Position numbers and translations under genes: made by a program. The notes below the pieces were generated by a model, which was not told the origin of the DNA, ran no database searches, and saw only the letters and a list, made by a program, of their open reading frames with translations. Positions 35,894-48,234 of a DNA stretch of 64,000 bases are shown here, in pieces; positions within the stretch are counted from its first letter, which is position 1, and each line of letters begins with the position of its first letter. The DNA lies in assembly GCA_942159475.1 (NCBI GenBank), contig OW804098.1:5680383-5744382 (forward strand), in the 5' to 3' direction. This DNA is from Sthenelais limicola. Lineage: Eukaryota > Annelida > Polychaeta > Phyllodocida > Sigalionidae.

Positions 35894-37925
35894 TTAATGA
35901 ATAAAGTATTTCGTAATTATACTTAGATTTGGTGTTGATGATTTGGTGTTGATGATTTTAAGATTCCTCCTCCCTTTGGCATGGCTCCTTGTTGGGAGAG
36001 TGCGAGTGTCAAAGTTAAGGGGATTTTGTGACATACAGTATGCCATATCTAGAAGGTGTTTATTGCGTCTAACTTGTAGAGGCCATAAATTTAAAAGCTT
36101 ATGTTCGTTATCCATGTTATCAAATTTGCATTTGTTAAAAACTATACAAAGTGCCAGATTTTGCTGCGACTGAAGCTTTATCAACAGAGACTGGGGTGCG
36201 GAGTCGTAAACAAAATCACAAAAATCAAAGTTGGGGAGAATGGCCATTTTGTAGAGGTCCCGTTTAGCTTGAAAAGTGAGGGATTTCTTTGCTTTGTAAA
36301 GAAGCCTAATTTTAGAGGAAACCGTCTTCAAAGTATTTAGTACATGAGGCTTGGAGGTAAGAAGCACATCTAGAATAAATCCTAGATACTTATATTCATT
36401 AACTTCATCAAAGATAGTGGAGCCTATTTTTAACTGACAACCTGAGTTTTGGATTTTTGCTTTAGATGGATGACTTATTCCGAATGAAATTGATTTACAT
36501 TTAGACACATTAAGGGATAGTTTGTTAATAGCGCACCAGGAAAATACACTATTTAAATCTTGTTGTAAATTATCAAAGAGTACATCAACATTTGAGTAAT
36601 GATAAGAGAGTACGGTATCATCAGCGTAATGCTGTATATTGGCATGTTCAATGGCTGTATGAAGGTTATTTATATAAATAGTAAATGAAATAGGACCCAA
36701 AATTGTACCCTGGGGAACCCCATACATGACCACTCCCCCTTTGGACTTTCGCCCATTTACAGTTACAAATTGCTGTCTTTCTCTTAAATAATTAGAAAAC
36801 CAAAGGAGCTCCATATCTCGGATACCATACAATTCCAGCTTCCGCAATAAAGTTTGATGATGAACGGTATCAAATGCTTTACTAAAATCAAGAAAAAACG
36901 TTTTATTCAAAAGTTTACAATTAAGATTTGTATATATTTTGTTCAAAAAGTCTGTTTGTGCTTGCTGAATAGAATGTTCTGGCCGAAATCCATACTGGAT
37001 ATTAAGTCATTAATTTCAAAATGTTGCGAAAGCTGTTGCTGCACTGCCTTTTCAAGAATTTTGGCAGACAACGTAATACAAGAACTTGGCCTATAGTTTG
37101 TAGTTGCTGTCCTATTACCCGCCTTATATAGAGGCGTAACCTTTGCCTCCTTAAACGCTTTTGGAACTTTGCCTAACAACAGTGAGATATTTATGATGTG
37201 AGCGAACTGATGAAAAAGGGCTAATAAACAGGATTTCAAAATACTATAAGGTATAAAATCTTTTCCAGAATTTTTTGTTACATCAACTTTCAAAATTATC
37301 TTCCTCACTTCATCAGAAGTAAGTTGTGAGAACTTGAAGTTAGGAACAGTATCTGGGAAACATTTTTTGCCCTCTGGGACGGGAGTAGAAGTTCTTTGGA
37401 TTGGGATTTTATTCGCAAGGTTTGGGCCCACATTCAGGAAAAATTTATTAAATGTATCTGGGACATCTTTTTGATCTAAAATTTGTCCCTCTACCTCAAT
37501 ATTGATATTATAGGTAGATTTGATTTTGGATGGGCTGATTAGTGGTTGCAAAAACTCCCAATATTTTTTCGGATTCTTGTCGTGGAACTCTAGATTTGAC
37601 TTCATGAAATTGGACTTAGCCGCACGACAGGCATTATTAGCTTGAATTCGCATATAGACATTGAGAATCATACATGTCTTGTTGAAACCTTTCTTTATCT
37701 GGGCTATCTGTATTTCACGATTTTTGTCAGATGTATTAAAATGCTTATACTTCTCTGTGTCTCACAGAAAGAAATTAGGTCTAGGTCAAGACCAGATGTT
37801 AAAAGCTCTACTTGGTCAAAATGTTTAGCTAAGCTTTGAATGTTCCATGAGACCATTTTAATACCCCTAAGGTTACTTAACTCCGCAAAGGAGTGCAGCA
37901 TTGTGCCGCCAATATCTGACATCAT
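35894..37925 (-). pseudogene. CR1/L2-type LINE ORF2 with endonuclease deletion, minus strand
   Basis: The minus-strand frame near 37856 starts MVSWNIQSLAKHFDQ and LDLISFCET, the beginning of an endonuclease domain. It then jumps directly to the linker before the RT. The YRPP, GDFN and SDH blocks are missing, so roughly 180 residues are deleted. The RT region (37671-35894) has NPKKYWEFL, YRPSSCITL, motif A FLDFSKAFDTVHH, GVPQGTILGPISFTIYINNL and YADDTVL, all with intact catalytic residues. A one-base frameshift near 37000 falls just before the GFRPEHS block. The ORF stops before the usual C-terminal WN.LP end, near a 14-bp tandem duplication at 35927-35954. This is a decayed copy of a LINE different from the 26.5-32.9 kb one. 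Confidence 0.85.
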
Positions 37926-39360
37926 GATAATGCAAACTTCCTTCTATGCGTAACAGTAACTTTTCTGGAGGGGGGAAGGTGAGTGAGAATAAAAAGGGGA
38001 CTTATATTATTAATAAAATGCAATGACGGATGAGTAGACATGGATGTACAATAGTGATAATATGATTAACATTTCTCTTGTGTTTAGCTGTTAGCGTTAT
38101 TAACAGTAATTAGATCGTACAAGAGTGAGCAGCGACATTTGCCAACAGTAGCTTCAATACAGAATCGGCTATAAGAGAACCATTTTTAAGATATTATCTA
38201 TTCCATAAAAAATATTGCTCAGTTATGAGCAAAACAACTGCTGCACTCATAAGTCTCCAATACAGACATTGCCACCTGATTCATAAGCACACAGCAAGGG
38301 AATTGACACACGCTACAGTAGCTGGGCAGTGAGACCACTGTAACGCCTATACTAGCTGGTTTGAGTGACTAAGCAAATTTGCTACAGCTAGTGCGTGGAT
38401 AGTGTTACATAGGCATTTAGCCTCCCGACAGCTACCATTGAGGTCGGGGGTTACCCACGCTCATTTATATGTATGGATTCTACCAGAAGCACCCAAGTCT
38501 CAATAGAATTAAACACTCATACAAATACAACCATTGTGTGAGGGTCGTCATTGCTTGTTCTCCCATTATTCATTTACAATAGCCCTTTAGAAAACATAAC
38601 ATAAAAAGATCCGTGTATGGAACACCGCTCTCATTTAGACAGACAATCTAAAAATAAAAACAAATTTTCAAACTACACTGTCAATGCGCCGTTTACAAAA
38701 TTGTACTCAAAACCGTCCATTTTAGGACACCTGTGTTTACAAAACCGTTTACAACACATTCCTGAGGACGCATTATGCTATGGAGACACTGCTGCTACTC
38801 CCTGTGCCATGACCTCAACTGATCTAAACGTTCTGAAGGACGATTTTATTTTGGTAAAACAGTTGGCGCAACGGTGCCGTCCAGCCAGTGCCAGACAAGC
38901 TAGCGTGACCATTAGTGTGTGACGGCCACTGATGACAACACTAATAACAACACAGAGAAAAAAACTTCCCCTGCTTTAGATATGGCAACCACTCACAAAC
39001 AAGCTTCTACACCTTTTTTTTTTTTCACGTTTTGGAAAGTATTTTATTCAAGAGACATCAGATACTGGCTCACAAATACAGGTGATTTTCGTAGCGCACT
39101 GATGTTTAAATCTTTATATAATTGGCAGTGCAAAGAGATAATGTAACTATATATAATATGATGACACAACAAATCATTGTATTTAGTTAAGTACAGTTTT
39201 TGACATAAGTAATTAATCTGTTATTACTAATGATAAACTTGGCGAAGTTTGATGATGTTGATAATAATGAAGTGAGATGGGGTGAGTGTTACAGGCTATT
39301 TATTCTCTATCTTTTCTGTGCAGAGGGAGTATGGGGGGGGGGGGAACCACCGAAAATGTT
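37926..39360. other. Noncoding stretch
   Basis: An open frame at 38617-38922 encodes a polar peptide without recognised motifs. I see no other support for a gene. A GGGG run at about 39336 precedes the minisatellite. Confidence 0.45.
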
Positions 39361-39365
39361 GGAGA

Positions 39366-41127
39366 TCTATCCCCGCTCTCTGTCTCTCTCTCTATCCCCG
39401 CTCTCTGTCTCTCTCTCTATCCCCGCTCTCTGTCCCTCTCTATGCCCGCTCTCTGTATCTCTCTATGCCCGCTCTCTGTCCCTCTCTATCCCCGCTCTCT
39501 GTCCCTCTCTATCCCCGCTCTCTGTCCCTCTCTATCCCCGCTCTCTGTATCTCTCTATGCCCGCTCTCTGTCCCTCTCTATCCCCGCTCTCTGTCCCTCT
39601 CTATCCCCGCTCTCTGTATCTCTCTATGCCCGCTCTCTGTCCCTCTCTATCCCCGCTCTCTGTCCCTCTCTATCCCCGCTCTCTGTCCCTCTCTATCCCC
39701 GCTCTCTGTATCTCTCTATGCCCGCTCTCTGTCCCTCTCTATCCCCGCTCTCTGTCCCTCTCTATCCCCGCTCTCTGTCCCTCTCTATCCCCGCTCTCTG
39801 TATCTCTCTATCCCCGCTCTCTGTATCTCTCTATCCCCGCTCTCTGTCCCTCTCTATCCCCGCTCTCTGTATCTCTCTATGCCCGCTCTCTGTATCTCTC
39901 TATCCCCGCTCTCTGTATCTCTCTATCCCCGCTCTCTGTATCTCTCTATGCCCGCTCTCTGTATCTCTCTATCCCCGCTCTCTGTACCTCTCTATGCCCG
40001 CTCTCTGTCCCTCTCTATCCCCGCTCTCTGTCCCTCTCTATCCCCGCTCTCTGTATCTCTCTATGCCCGCTCTCTGTCCCTCTCTATCCCCGCTCTCTGT
40101 CCCTCTCTATCCCCGCTCTCTGTCCCTCTCTATCCCCGCTCTCTGTATCTCTCTATGCCCGCTCTCTGTCCCTCTCTATCCCCGCTCTCTGTCCCTCTCT
40201 ATCCCCGCTCTCTGTATCTCTCTATGCCCGCTCTCTGTATCTCTCTATGCCCGCTCTCTGTCCCTCTCTATCCCCGCTCTCTGTCCCTCTCTATCCCCGC
40301 TCTCTGTCCCTCTCTATCCCCGCTCTCTGTATCTCTCTATCCCCGCTCTCTGTATCTCTCTATCCCCGCTCTCTGTATCTCTCTATCCCCGCTCTCTGTA
40401 TCTCTCTATCCCCGCTCTCTGTCCCTCTCTATCCCCGCTGTCTGTATCTCTCTATCCCCGCTCTCTGTATCTCTCTATGCCCGCTCTCTGTATCTCTCTA
40501 TCCCCGCCCTCTGTATCTCTCTATGCCCGCTCTCTGTCCCTCTCTATGCCCGCTCTCTGTCCCTCTCTATCTCCGCTGTCTGTATCTCTCTATCCCCGCT
40601 CTCTGTATCTCTCTATGCCCGCTCTCTGTATCTCTCTATCCCCGCTCTCTGTATCTCTCTATGCCCGCTCTCTGTCCCTCTCTATCCCCGCTCTCTGTCC
40701 CTCTCTATCCCCGCTCTCTGTCTCTCTCTATCCCCGCTCTCTGTATCTCTCTATGCCCGCTCTCTGTCCCTCTCTATCCCCGCTCTCTGTATCTCTCTAT
40801 GCCCGCTCTCTGTATCTCTCTATCCCCGCTCTCTGTCCCTCTCTATCCCCGCTCTCTGTATCTCTCTATGCCCGCTCTCTGTATCTCTCTATCCCCGCTC
40901 TCTGTATCTCTCTATGCCCGCTCTCTGTATCTCTCTATGCCCGCTCTCTGTCCCTCTCTATCCCCGCTCTCTGTATCTCTCTATCCCCGTTCTCTGTACC
41001 TCTCTATGCCCGCTCTCTGTCCCTCTCTATCCCCGCTGTCTGTATCTCTCTATCCCAACTCTCTGTTTCTCTCTATGCCCGCTCTCTGTCCCTCTCTATC
41101 CCCGCCCTCTGTCTCTCTCTATCCCCG
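39366..41127 (+). repeat. 23-bp minisatellite array, ~76 units, open in three frames
   Basis: The unit is CGCTCTCTGT, two variable bases, CTCTCTAT, one variable base, and CCC. Variants are CC, AT, CT or AC at the first site and C or G at the second. The first two units are 2 bp longer. Because 23 is not a multiple of 3 and the unit has no stop on this strand, all three plus-strand frames stay open for 617-641 codons, encoding Leu/Ser/Pro/Tyr-rich repeats. This is a property of the repeat, not evidence for a protein. A four-unit order (three CC units, then one AT with G) recurs, giving a higher-order repeat of about 92 bp. Confidence 0.95.
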
Positions 41128-42030
41128 CTCTTTAATTGTCAGCACATTACCATGATATTTCCCATTACTATTTTCCACCTTATGTTCTTCTATGGCAATA
41201 TGTGATCCCATTTATGAAAATAAGTCATAAGTCGCAAAATATGAGATTTTGAGATATGACCATATTTGAAAAGAGAAGATCAAGCTGATTCCAAAATACC
41301 TAATAAGCTGAGAAATGTGGGATGTTAGTATCAGAAACAACTTATATAGAAATTAGTCATGCATCATCCAGCGTCATGCTGCGTAAACTTATGCGTACTT
41401 TTTACACACACTGGTGCCAAAAGTGATGGAGAGAAATATAGAATACGGTAGTATATATTTCCTGAAAAAGAAATTTGCTTTCTTCGTAATGAAACAGAAA
41501 TAAAAGAAATACCATTATTTGTACTGACATGGCGAACGACGGAATGAAGGAAGGTGTTATTTTTGTCGACTGTAGACCCCTACATTCTTAGAAAATCAAA
41601 CCCATAGGCCTACATATTGTAGGGCCTATTGTTTGTTTGTTTCTTTTTATTCATAAGCTCATGTATCAAGTACAACATTTTTAGCCTAGGCCTAGGCCTA
41701 TATAAACATAATTAAATAATAATAATACAAATTACTTCATGAAATCATACAATCACTCAAATTAATTGATCGATTGTGGTTGATTCCAGGAATTTAATTG
41801 AAATTTTGATGTTATTCACGTTTTTTGTTTATGTCATATCTTTGCTAATTCCGATCGTATAAACCTACAAATTATATATGTGTGTATTCCTAAGAACATG
41901 CTCCTTATTTCTAAAAACCTGTCAGGATTACATATGAATATTATTTCTACTGATTCTCTTAATCGTTGCTAGTACACTGTTTTAATTTATATTTAATATA
42001 TACCTACTATAATCTTTGCTATGACTTATG

Positions 42031-42070
42031 GGTTGGGTGGTAGGCCTGAGTATAACGTTACCACCCAACC
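42031..42070. repeat. 12-bp perfect inverted repeat
   Basis: GGTTGGGTGGTA (42031-42042) is exactly complementary to TACCACCCAACC (42059-42070) across a 16-nt loop. No mobile element is evident around it. Confidence 0.8.
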
Positions 42071-42110
42071 GAGTACTCTGACTGTGGGCGGTACTTTGAC
42101 CATGAGCCCT

Positions 42111-42126
42111 GGCGCCACCTTGTGGG
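42111..42126 (-). promoter_or_regulatory. CTCF-like motif
   Basis: The minus strand reads CCCACAAGGTGGCGCC, one mismatch from the CTCF core. Motif evidence only. Confidence 0.35.
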
Positions 42127-42699
42127 AACACATAAAAATGGACATTCAAATTTTCGAACTGCAAATAGATTCTGGCCATGTTTTCACCACCACATCTGAT
42201 TATAAATGAACATCTGAGGACAGCAGGGGAAAATGGGTAAGTATAGCTTCTTTAGGTACAATTTGAACTATTAGTTTTGGTAACGTATTAGTTGGGCCCC
42301 TTTTTAGTTTAAGGTTTAGTCGCTGCCGATGGCGGTGTTCTATTGGCCCCTATTTTCGCTCATACAAACAGTCCCGGCATACGAGTCAATGAGCGCGGAA
42401 TTTGCTTTTTAACGAAAGTTTTTGGGGCTCTCTAAGTGCATTAGAAGTTGAGCTAGTGAGGTTATAAAATGGAGTCTCATCCATGGGAAATAAAGCAGAT
42501 CTATAACTAATTTTGTTTTAAGAATTGACCCTAGTCAACTAGTTCGTTCATAGACAAGTTGATCAAAGACCCCGTCGGCCCAAGCCCCGTTGTCCCATCC
42601 CAAAAACTGCATTGGCCCACACCCAAGGCCAGCTCCGCCCAGTACTAACTCGGCCCAGACCTAACAGAACCAAGATCATGCAGATCTCCCAAGTCCTGG

Positions 42700-42900
42700 A
42701 AATCAAAATGTGGGAGGCAGAGATGCCAAGTTTTTTTAGTCAGGTATCCGCGGGGCACTATCACAGCCCATGAAGTTTGGCGGGCCCCAAAAGCCATAGT
42801 GTTTTCCTTGCTCTCTGGTGCATTTAAGCACTTTCGGGGGGTTAAATGTTGTCCAGATGACAATATAAACTTCTTACTTTGATTCGCATGAAACATAGGA
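42700..42900 (+). repeat. Dispersed repeat, copy 2
   Basis: Resembles 10225-10460 and shares the TTTCGGGGG and AATATAAACTTCTTACTTTG words. It lacks the hairpin found in copy 1. Confidence 0.6.
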
Positions 42901-44469
42901 AAAATAGAATTTTTTTTAAAAATTTAATATTGGGATGTAAAATTACCTTCAGAGTTTCAGATGAAATGCTTTTACAGCTTTAGCTAAGGAAAAATACGGT
43001 ACAAAATCTGATAGTAACAATTGGTTATCTTCATTTATTTCGCATAATAATAAGACTATATGTTTTGACTTTAGGTTGGGAGGTAGGGGTATTGAATCCC
43101 ATGGTCGAAAAATTGTAGATTATCGGAAATATCAGTTTTCCTTCTTCCATTTATCTCCATTCACCAAATATTGAATTAGTTATTTTAATTCCTCATGGTC
43201 CAGAGCCATAAGGACATGGTCTTTTTAATCAGAAATGTATCATTCCTCCCAACTTATAGTAAAATATCTTTTCTGATTGCAGGGAGTAATTAATACTCAC
43301 ACTCTTCTCTAAGACTAAGTGGCTACACAGTATTTACGAAAATTGCAGTTTATATAAATACACTAATTTATGTATTCACGACAAGTTTAAATTCCTCATT
43401 TCTGTACACATATACTGCAGGGTTAATCGGGTCGTCGAACACTATTCATTGTTCAAAAGTGTGCAAGGTTGCTATCATTTTTCTGCGGGAGGTTCTGTCT
43501 CCTTTGTGGGTAGGCGGGAGGATTATGCAAATGTGAGAGCCTCCCACAGTATGCGGGAGGCTTGGTAGGTCTGCAAGATGTTTAATAGTATTCAACAAAT
43601 TTTTGTTTTTAAATATGTTATTCAGCTGAGAGACATTATGTTCTTACACACTTTTTTCAGTTCAAGCCGATAGACAAAATCATACAAATAAATTCAGTAC
43701 AATCTAAAAATTAACTCAGCAGGCTACATAGCTCGATGAGATATGATACTCTTATTATATTTAAATAGTAAAAGTTGAATATACAAATAAAATAAAAACA
43801 TCAGCTAACGTCCACCTATAGATATGGAGGCCCCATGGGTGTAACTTTGTGGGCTAATTGTCAAAATTTAAATCGATTCTGATAAGCCCTTGAAAATTTA
43901 ACTTTCTTTTTTTCATAATAAATTTGTCCAAGTATTCTTGGAGTAAATTTCGAAATCCTATTAAATTTGTATTCCTCCATTACGAATATTGAAGAAAGAA
44001 TTCACTATGTGTTAATGCCTTCTTTGGATTTAATGTGTTTAATTACATTTATCATTGAGCATGTGTTTATAAATTATCTTTATCTATTACTTGAATATAT
44101 TGGTAAATGTGTATAATTCTAATGATTTTGGACTTACTATTTTGGCCCCCCATTGTTTTCTCATGGGTCAATTTTTTTTAAGTGTGCTGTTTTGCCACAT
44201 AGGGGAGTGGGAGAGGGGCAAATTTGGAAAGTATCTCAAACTGTTATCGAACAATATGGCTGTAACATACACTTTCAGGGTTTTTACACTTTCAGAAAAC
44301 TCTATTCCAACAAAATCGGAATATTGATATTGTCTTTTTGGACCTTTTGAATATTATGGTTCACTTAGTGTGATGTAAGTAGAGCCTTCCTTGTTGGACA
44401 ATGTGTCCTTTAACTGATTTATGTAATTTTTCCTTGGTTTTAACTTTTGGTTTTGGGGTTGTTTTCCAA

Positions 44470-44757
44470 TATTAAAGTCAATATATCAACCTATTTATAT
44501 GCCAAATATGAAGTCCCTATGATCGATTTAAAGCCAATCCGAAAGGGTGTGTAATAATTCATGATAATAAATAGTCAGTGAAGTGGGAAGTTCACTGGTG
44601 TGATGTTACCAACTCAATCATAGATAGGTGATTATTTTAGGAAATTCCAAGAGTTCAGAACTGTACTTTGGGATAATGTTAGTCAATATGTCAACCTATT
44701 TATATGCCAAATATGAAGCCTCTGTGGTCGATTTAAAGCCAATCCGAAAGGTATAAG
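44470..44757 (+). repeat. Direct repeat of about 80 bp
   Basis: The segments at about 44476-44550 and 44681-44756 share AACCTATTTATATGCCAAAT and GATTTAAAGCCAATCCGAAA (one mismatch at the start of the latter), with a few differences elsewhere. They are about 205 bp apart. The copies are noncoding. Confidence 0.75.
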
Positions 44758-45564
44758 CTAGAAAATGTAGTGACCAGTGTCTTGTGGTTATATGTACAGC
44801 TTTCTTTCCCCTAATGTTAAGGCCAACGCCAAGAGGGAAATTGTATATAATAGTTTTAATTAAATCATGAAAATATTGAAGGGCCTGAAATATCATCACA
44901 TGGCCTTGAATCCTGTTGGAATCTTTTAAATGGCCTTGAATTGTCGAATATTCTCAGTTTCTTACAGAGGGCATGAGAGGGGGTGTAAATAGGTTATGAA
45001 TAAGTTTGATTATAGTTGATGACATAAATCCACCTTCAAGTATCATATATATACCTAGAACACAAACTATTTCATGAAACCTTAATGTACAGCTATATCA
45101 CCGACTTTCAGATCTCTTTTAAAATAAAATCGAAAAGAAAGTAAAATTGAAAATAAAATATATAATGAAATAACTAAAATACTTTGATGCTCAATGTTAC
45201 CAAATGTTACTTTAAACTTTAACAAATTTAAAATGGCTGCTAATGGCCTAATCGGCGATCTTCACCTCTGAACCATTTAAACCTGAATATGATAGGAATT
45301 AAGAGTGTAAAACAGACCTATATCTACTGTGGATAGGAACAATTTCTGTGTGGACAATGATGTGTGTTTTGTTTTGAATAGGAGATCGCTGGGCAAGCAT
45401 CGGCCAAGAACACATAGTGGTGAAATTGGTGAGATGACAATAGGCCTAGGACAACAGGTGCATGGAAGGCAGGCAGTTTGGCCGACTTGACCTCCTTGGT
45501 TTCCAATGACATGCAAGTCTAAGACAATGCTTCTTTTCCATCCATAAGGTAACCTGAATATTTA

Positions 45565-45800
45565 GTATTGACCAATTTTATCCAAAGTGTTATATTGATT
45601 ATGAGGAGGCAGCAGAAGGCACGACCAAGGTGTTTTAGTTATCGATATACGATAAGATAAGATAAGAGGTTTTTTATTTGCCTTTAAAGGGGTACAAATA
45701 CAATAGTAATTGTGAGTTTTTATGAGACAAGACAAATTGGTTGACATACCATTATGAGACTGCCAAGAGTTCATTTCTTTTGGCAGTTACCATGAATTTA
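45565..45800 (-). repeat. Possible LINE 3' end with GATAA tail
   Basis: A run of GATAAGATAAGATAAGA at about 45647 adjoins a stretch with a weak minus-strand frame. Short (GATAA)n-type tails often end CR1-like or RTE-like insertions. There is no decisive coding motif. Confidence 0.25.
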
Positions 45801-46363
45801 GAATAAAACTACAAGAGAGTGCTACGTAACATAACCTAATTACTACATAAAATGAAAAAAAGTGACTTAGTTTTATAATAAGTAATAAATCGATCGTGCA
45901 GTCATATGGTACAGCATGATATTTACATAATATAAAGTGACTTAGGTAAAATGAGTAATAAATCATCCATACAGTACAGTATAGAGTTTACATTCGCTTC
46001 CTCTCAGTACACACACTTTATAACTAGATGAGTGACTCAAGTGATCATACACAACAGCATGACAGAGTTGGATCAAAGGGCATTGGTATATATCAAATGA
46101 TCACACAGAACAGAGTCATTTAACATGGAGATAATCGAGATATATCAAGGGACATAGGTATTCATGAGTGTTGTGGCGGTAATAAAGTTGACTTCCCCTC
46201 TGATCGGAAGGGGGCGTGGCAGGTGTATGTCTGAATGAGACCAACAATGATAACACAAAAATATGACAACTTTTACCTCATATTTTACAATATAATGGTA
46301 TTCATTATACCAATGAATGGTTGTGATAAAGTACATTATTGCTTAAACTGTATCATATAAATG

Positions 46364-46639
46364 CTAGAAAATACCAAGAAGTGTTAGAAATGTCAAAATG
46401 ACATAAATCTTTAAATGCAAAAAAGGTTTTTCCCATACAAAATACTGAAAACGGGAGTTAAAAGAAAGCACCGCCTTCAGTATAATGATAGCCCTATCCA
46501 TACTTCCTGAGGTAAAATCAATGTCAGCTAGGTTCGAACATAAATATGGTGAATAATAAGAGTCCTGGAGGGATTTCAATCTTGGATTATGATGTTTAAT
46601 GTTGGCAGACATCTTCGGAGGACTCATGACGTCACTCAT
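46364..46639 (-). CDS. Possible first exon of an unidentified minus-strand gene
   Basis: A minus-strand frame with start codons near 46639 and 46621 encodes MSANIKHHNPRLKSLQ and LCSNLADIDFTS, which look coding-like. The C-terminal half is hydrophobic and may be intron read-through. A consensus CRE lies at its 5' end. It is head-to-head with the spliced plus-strand gene. I see no clear donor site, so the call is weak. Confidence 0.25.
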   Translation of the reverse strand: MSDVMSPPKMSANIKHHNPRLKSLQDSYYSPYLCSNLADIDFTSGSMDRAIIILKAVLSFNSRFQYFVWEKPFLHLKIYVILTFLTLLGIF

Positions 46640-47250
46640 GATGGAATCCTGCCTCTATGCTAGCATAGCGAGTGCAACGTGGTCATGCTTTTCCTCCTAC
46701 TGGCATTTTGGCAATGATATAAAGCAGAAGTAGGCATATTCTCATTAGATCTGAATCTTTACATGCTATTCCTGGCCAGATTTCACTTTTTGAAATATGA
46801 TTTTAAGAAAGAGAAGGTGTTTTGTAAGGAGTAAACAAGTCTTACTAAAACCGGAACTGACAAACTTCTTGTCTTCCCCCCATTATCGCTCACAATAACA
46901 AAAACCTTTTCGGACTGTACAGGGTACATTTCAAACCATCTAAGTTCAAACAAACCCATACTAGTCTAGTTATAGCCTCTCTCAATCACTAATAGCAAAG
47001 AAAATGGCTTAATAGGGATCTGAAGGGAGTAAAACTTCATTCAAACTTTAACCCAACCACGCCCTCAGCTCAATAGGCCGGTATGGAGCCAAGATTGGCT
47101 CAGCCTTGATGACGTCAAAATCAAGGAGGATTGTGGGTAATCTTCCCCAAAATGGCAGTAGTCATGAATCTTGAATCGAGTCTATTTCAGACGTTTCAAA
47201 TGCTTCTATCAACATATTAAAAGATACTAGGGATATTTCTGAACTACAGG
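46627..47250. promoter_or_regulatory. Putative bidirectional promoter and noncoding first exon
   Basis: Two exact CRE palindromes TGACGTCA lie at 46627-46634 and 47110-47117. At 47128-47142 the reverse complement of GGATTGTGGGTAATC matches the ZNF143/THAP11-type motif core ACCCACAAT. After it, a segment ends at a good donor, CTACAG|GTATGT, near 47249. That segment could be a 5' UTR exon joined to the exon at 49074. This rests on motif and splice-site evidence only. Confidence 0.4.
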
Positions 47251-48211
47251 TATGTTTTTATTTAATAAAAGAACCTATTGCGGTACCATTGTACTGAAGG
47301 CGGTACTTTATTTTAAACTAAGTCCTAAAATCAGTACCTGTTTGATAAAGATTATATCAATGAAGCTCTTGAAAATAATGAGGATGCCAGTCAGGTCAGG
47401 CCACAGTTTTTATATCTTTAGATAGGAGGAACTCAATTCTAATTATTTAGGGCCGTCTAATAATTCATGCACTATCTACATGGATCCTGCGGCCCAGCCA
47501 ACATCAAGATTATTGACTTCTATTGACTAATTGGCTCAATACTTACTGACAAAATACAGTCGTTAGCAGTCCAATAAATCTATTTAAGATTAACTAGCGT
47601 TACAAGGTAGGCATATTCAAAATACTGATTTCAGATTACTTAATTTTTGAATAACATTTTGATATAGGAGGTCTCCTCTATAAATTAAAACCATAACGCT
47701 GTGCGAAAATTATCTCACCTATCCATTCAAAATTAATTAATGATGAGTGTTCCAATCAGAACAATGGAATATAGTTGGCACAAAAGAATATAGTAGCAAT
47801 GTAGTTTTTAAAATATTTAAAAAGGTCTAAATTAAATCTACTGTGAGAGTACAGGTATAGCTATAGCAAAACCAGGCTGTCATTGTGATCTATTTTTATT
47901 AATGTTAATTGTTTCATTTAATGATCTGGTAATATGCATTCTACAATGAATAAAATTATTGTTTTTCCAACACCGGATATCTATTCAATATATCATCAAC
48001 GTCTTTTGGGACTGATTATACTATAATTTACATCAAGTCCTTTTCTTATCTGTACCAAATAAATTAAAATGAATACAATTATTAATCATGTTTCAAACAT
48101 TTTCAAAAGCTTTTCCAACTAAATCTATTTCACATGTGTAATGCAGTGACAATTTAATTATATTGAACTAAAATACTAGTTCAATAGGCTAGGAGAAAGA
48201 ATAGATCATCT

Positions 48212-48234
48212 ATTCTGTCATCTGATGACAGAAT
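48212..48234. repeat. Near-perfect 23-bp palindrome
   Basis: ATTCTGTCATC and GATGACAGAAT pair exactly around a single central T. There is no surrounding element. Confidence 0.7.

Larger units (their letters stand above)
41140..46350. other. Noncoding stretch with scattered repeats
   Basis: Apart from the palindrome, CTCF-like word and dispersed repeats listed separately, I see only short chance ORFs. A short GGGAGGCT/AGCCTCCC hairpin lies at 43538-43562. Confidence 0.5.

Noticed and set aside
39230..41205. Three overlapping ORFs of 617-641 codons
   Set aside because: They are the three frames of a 23-bp repeat without stops; no domain and no non-repetitive coding flank.
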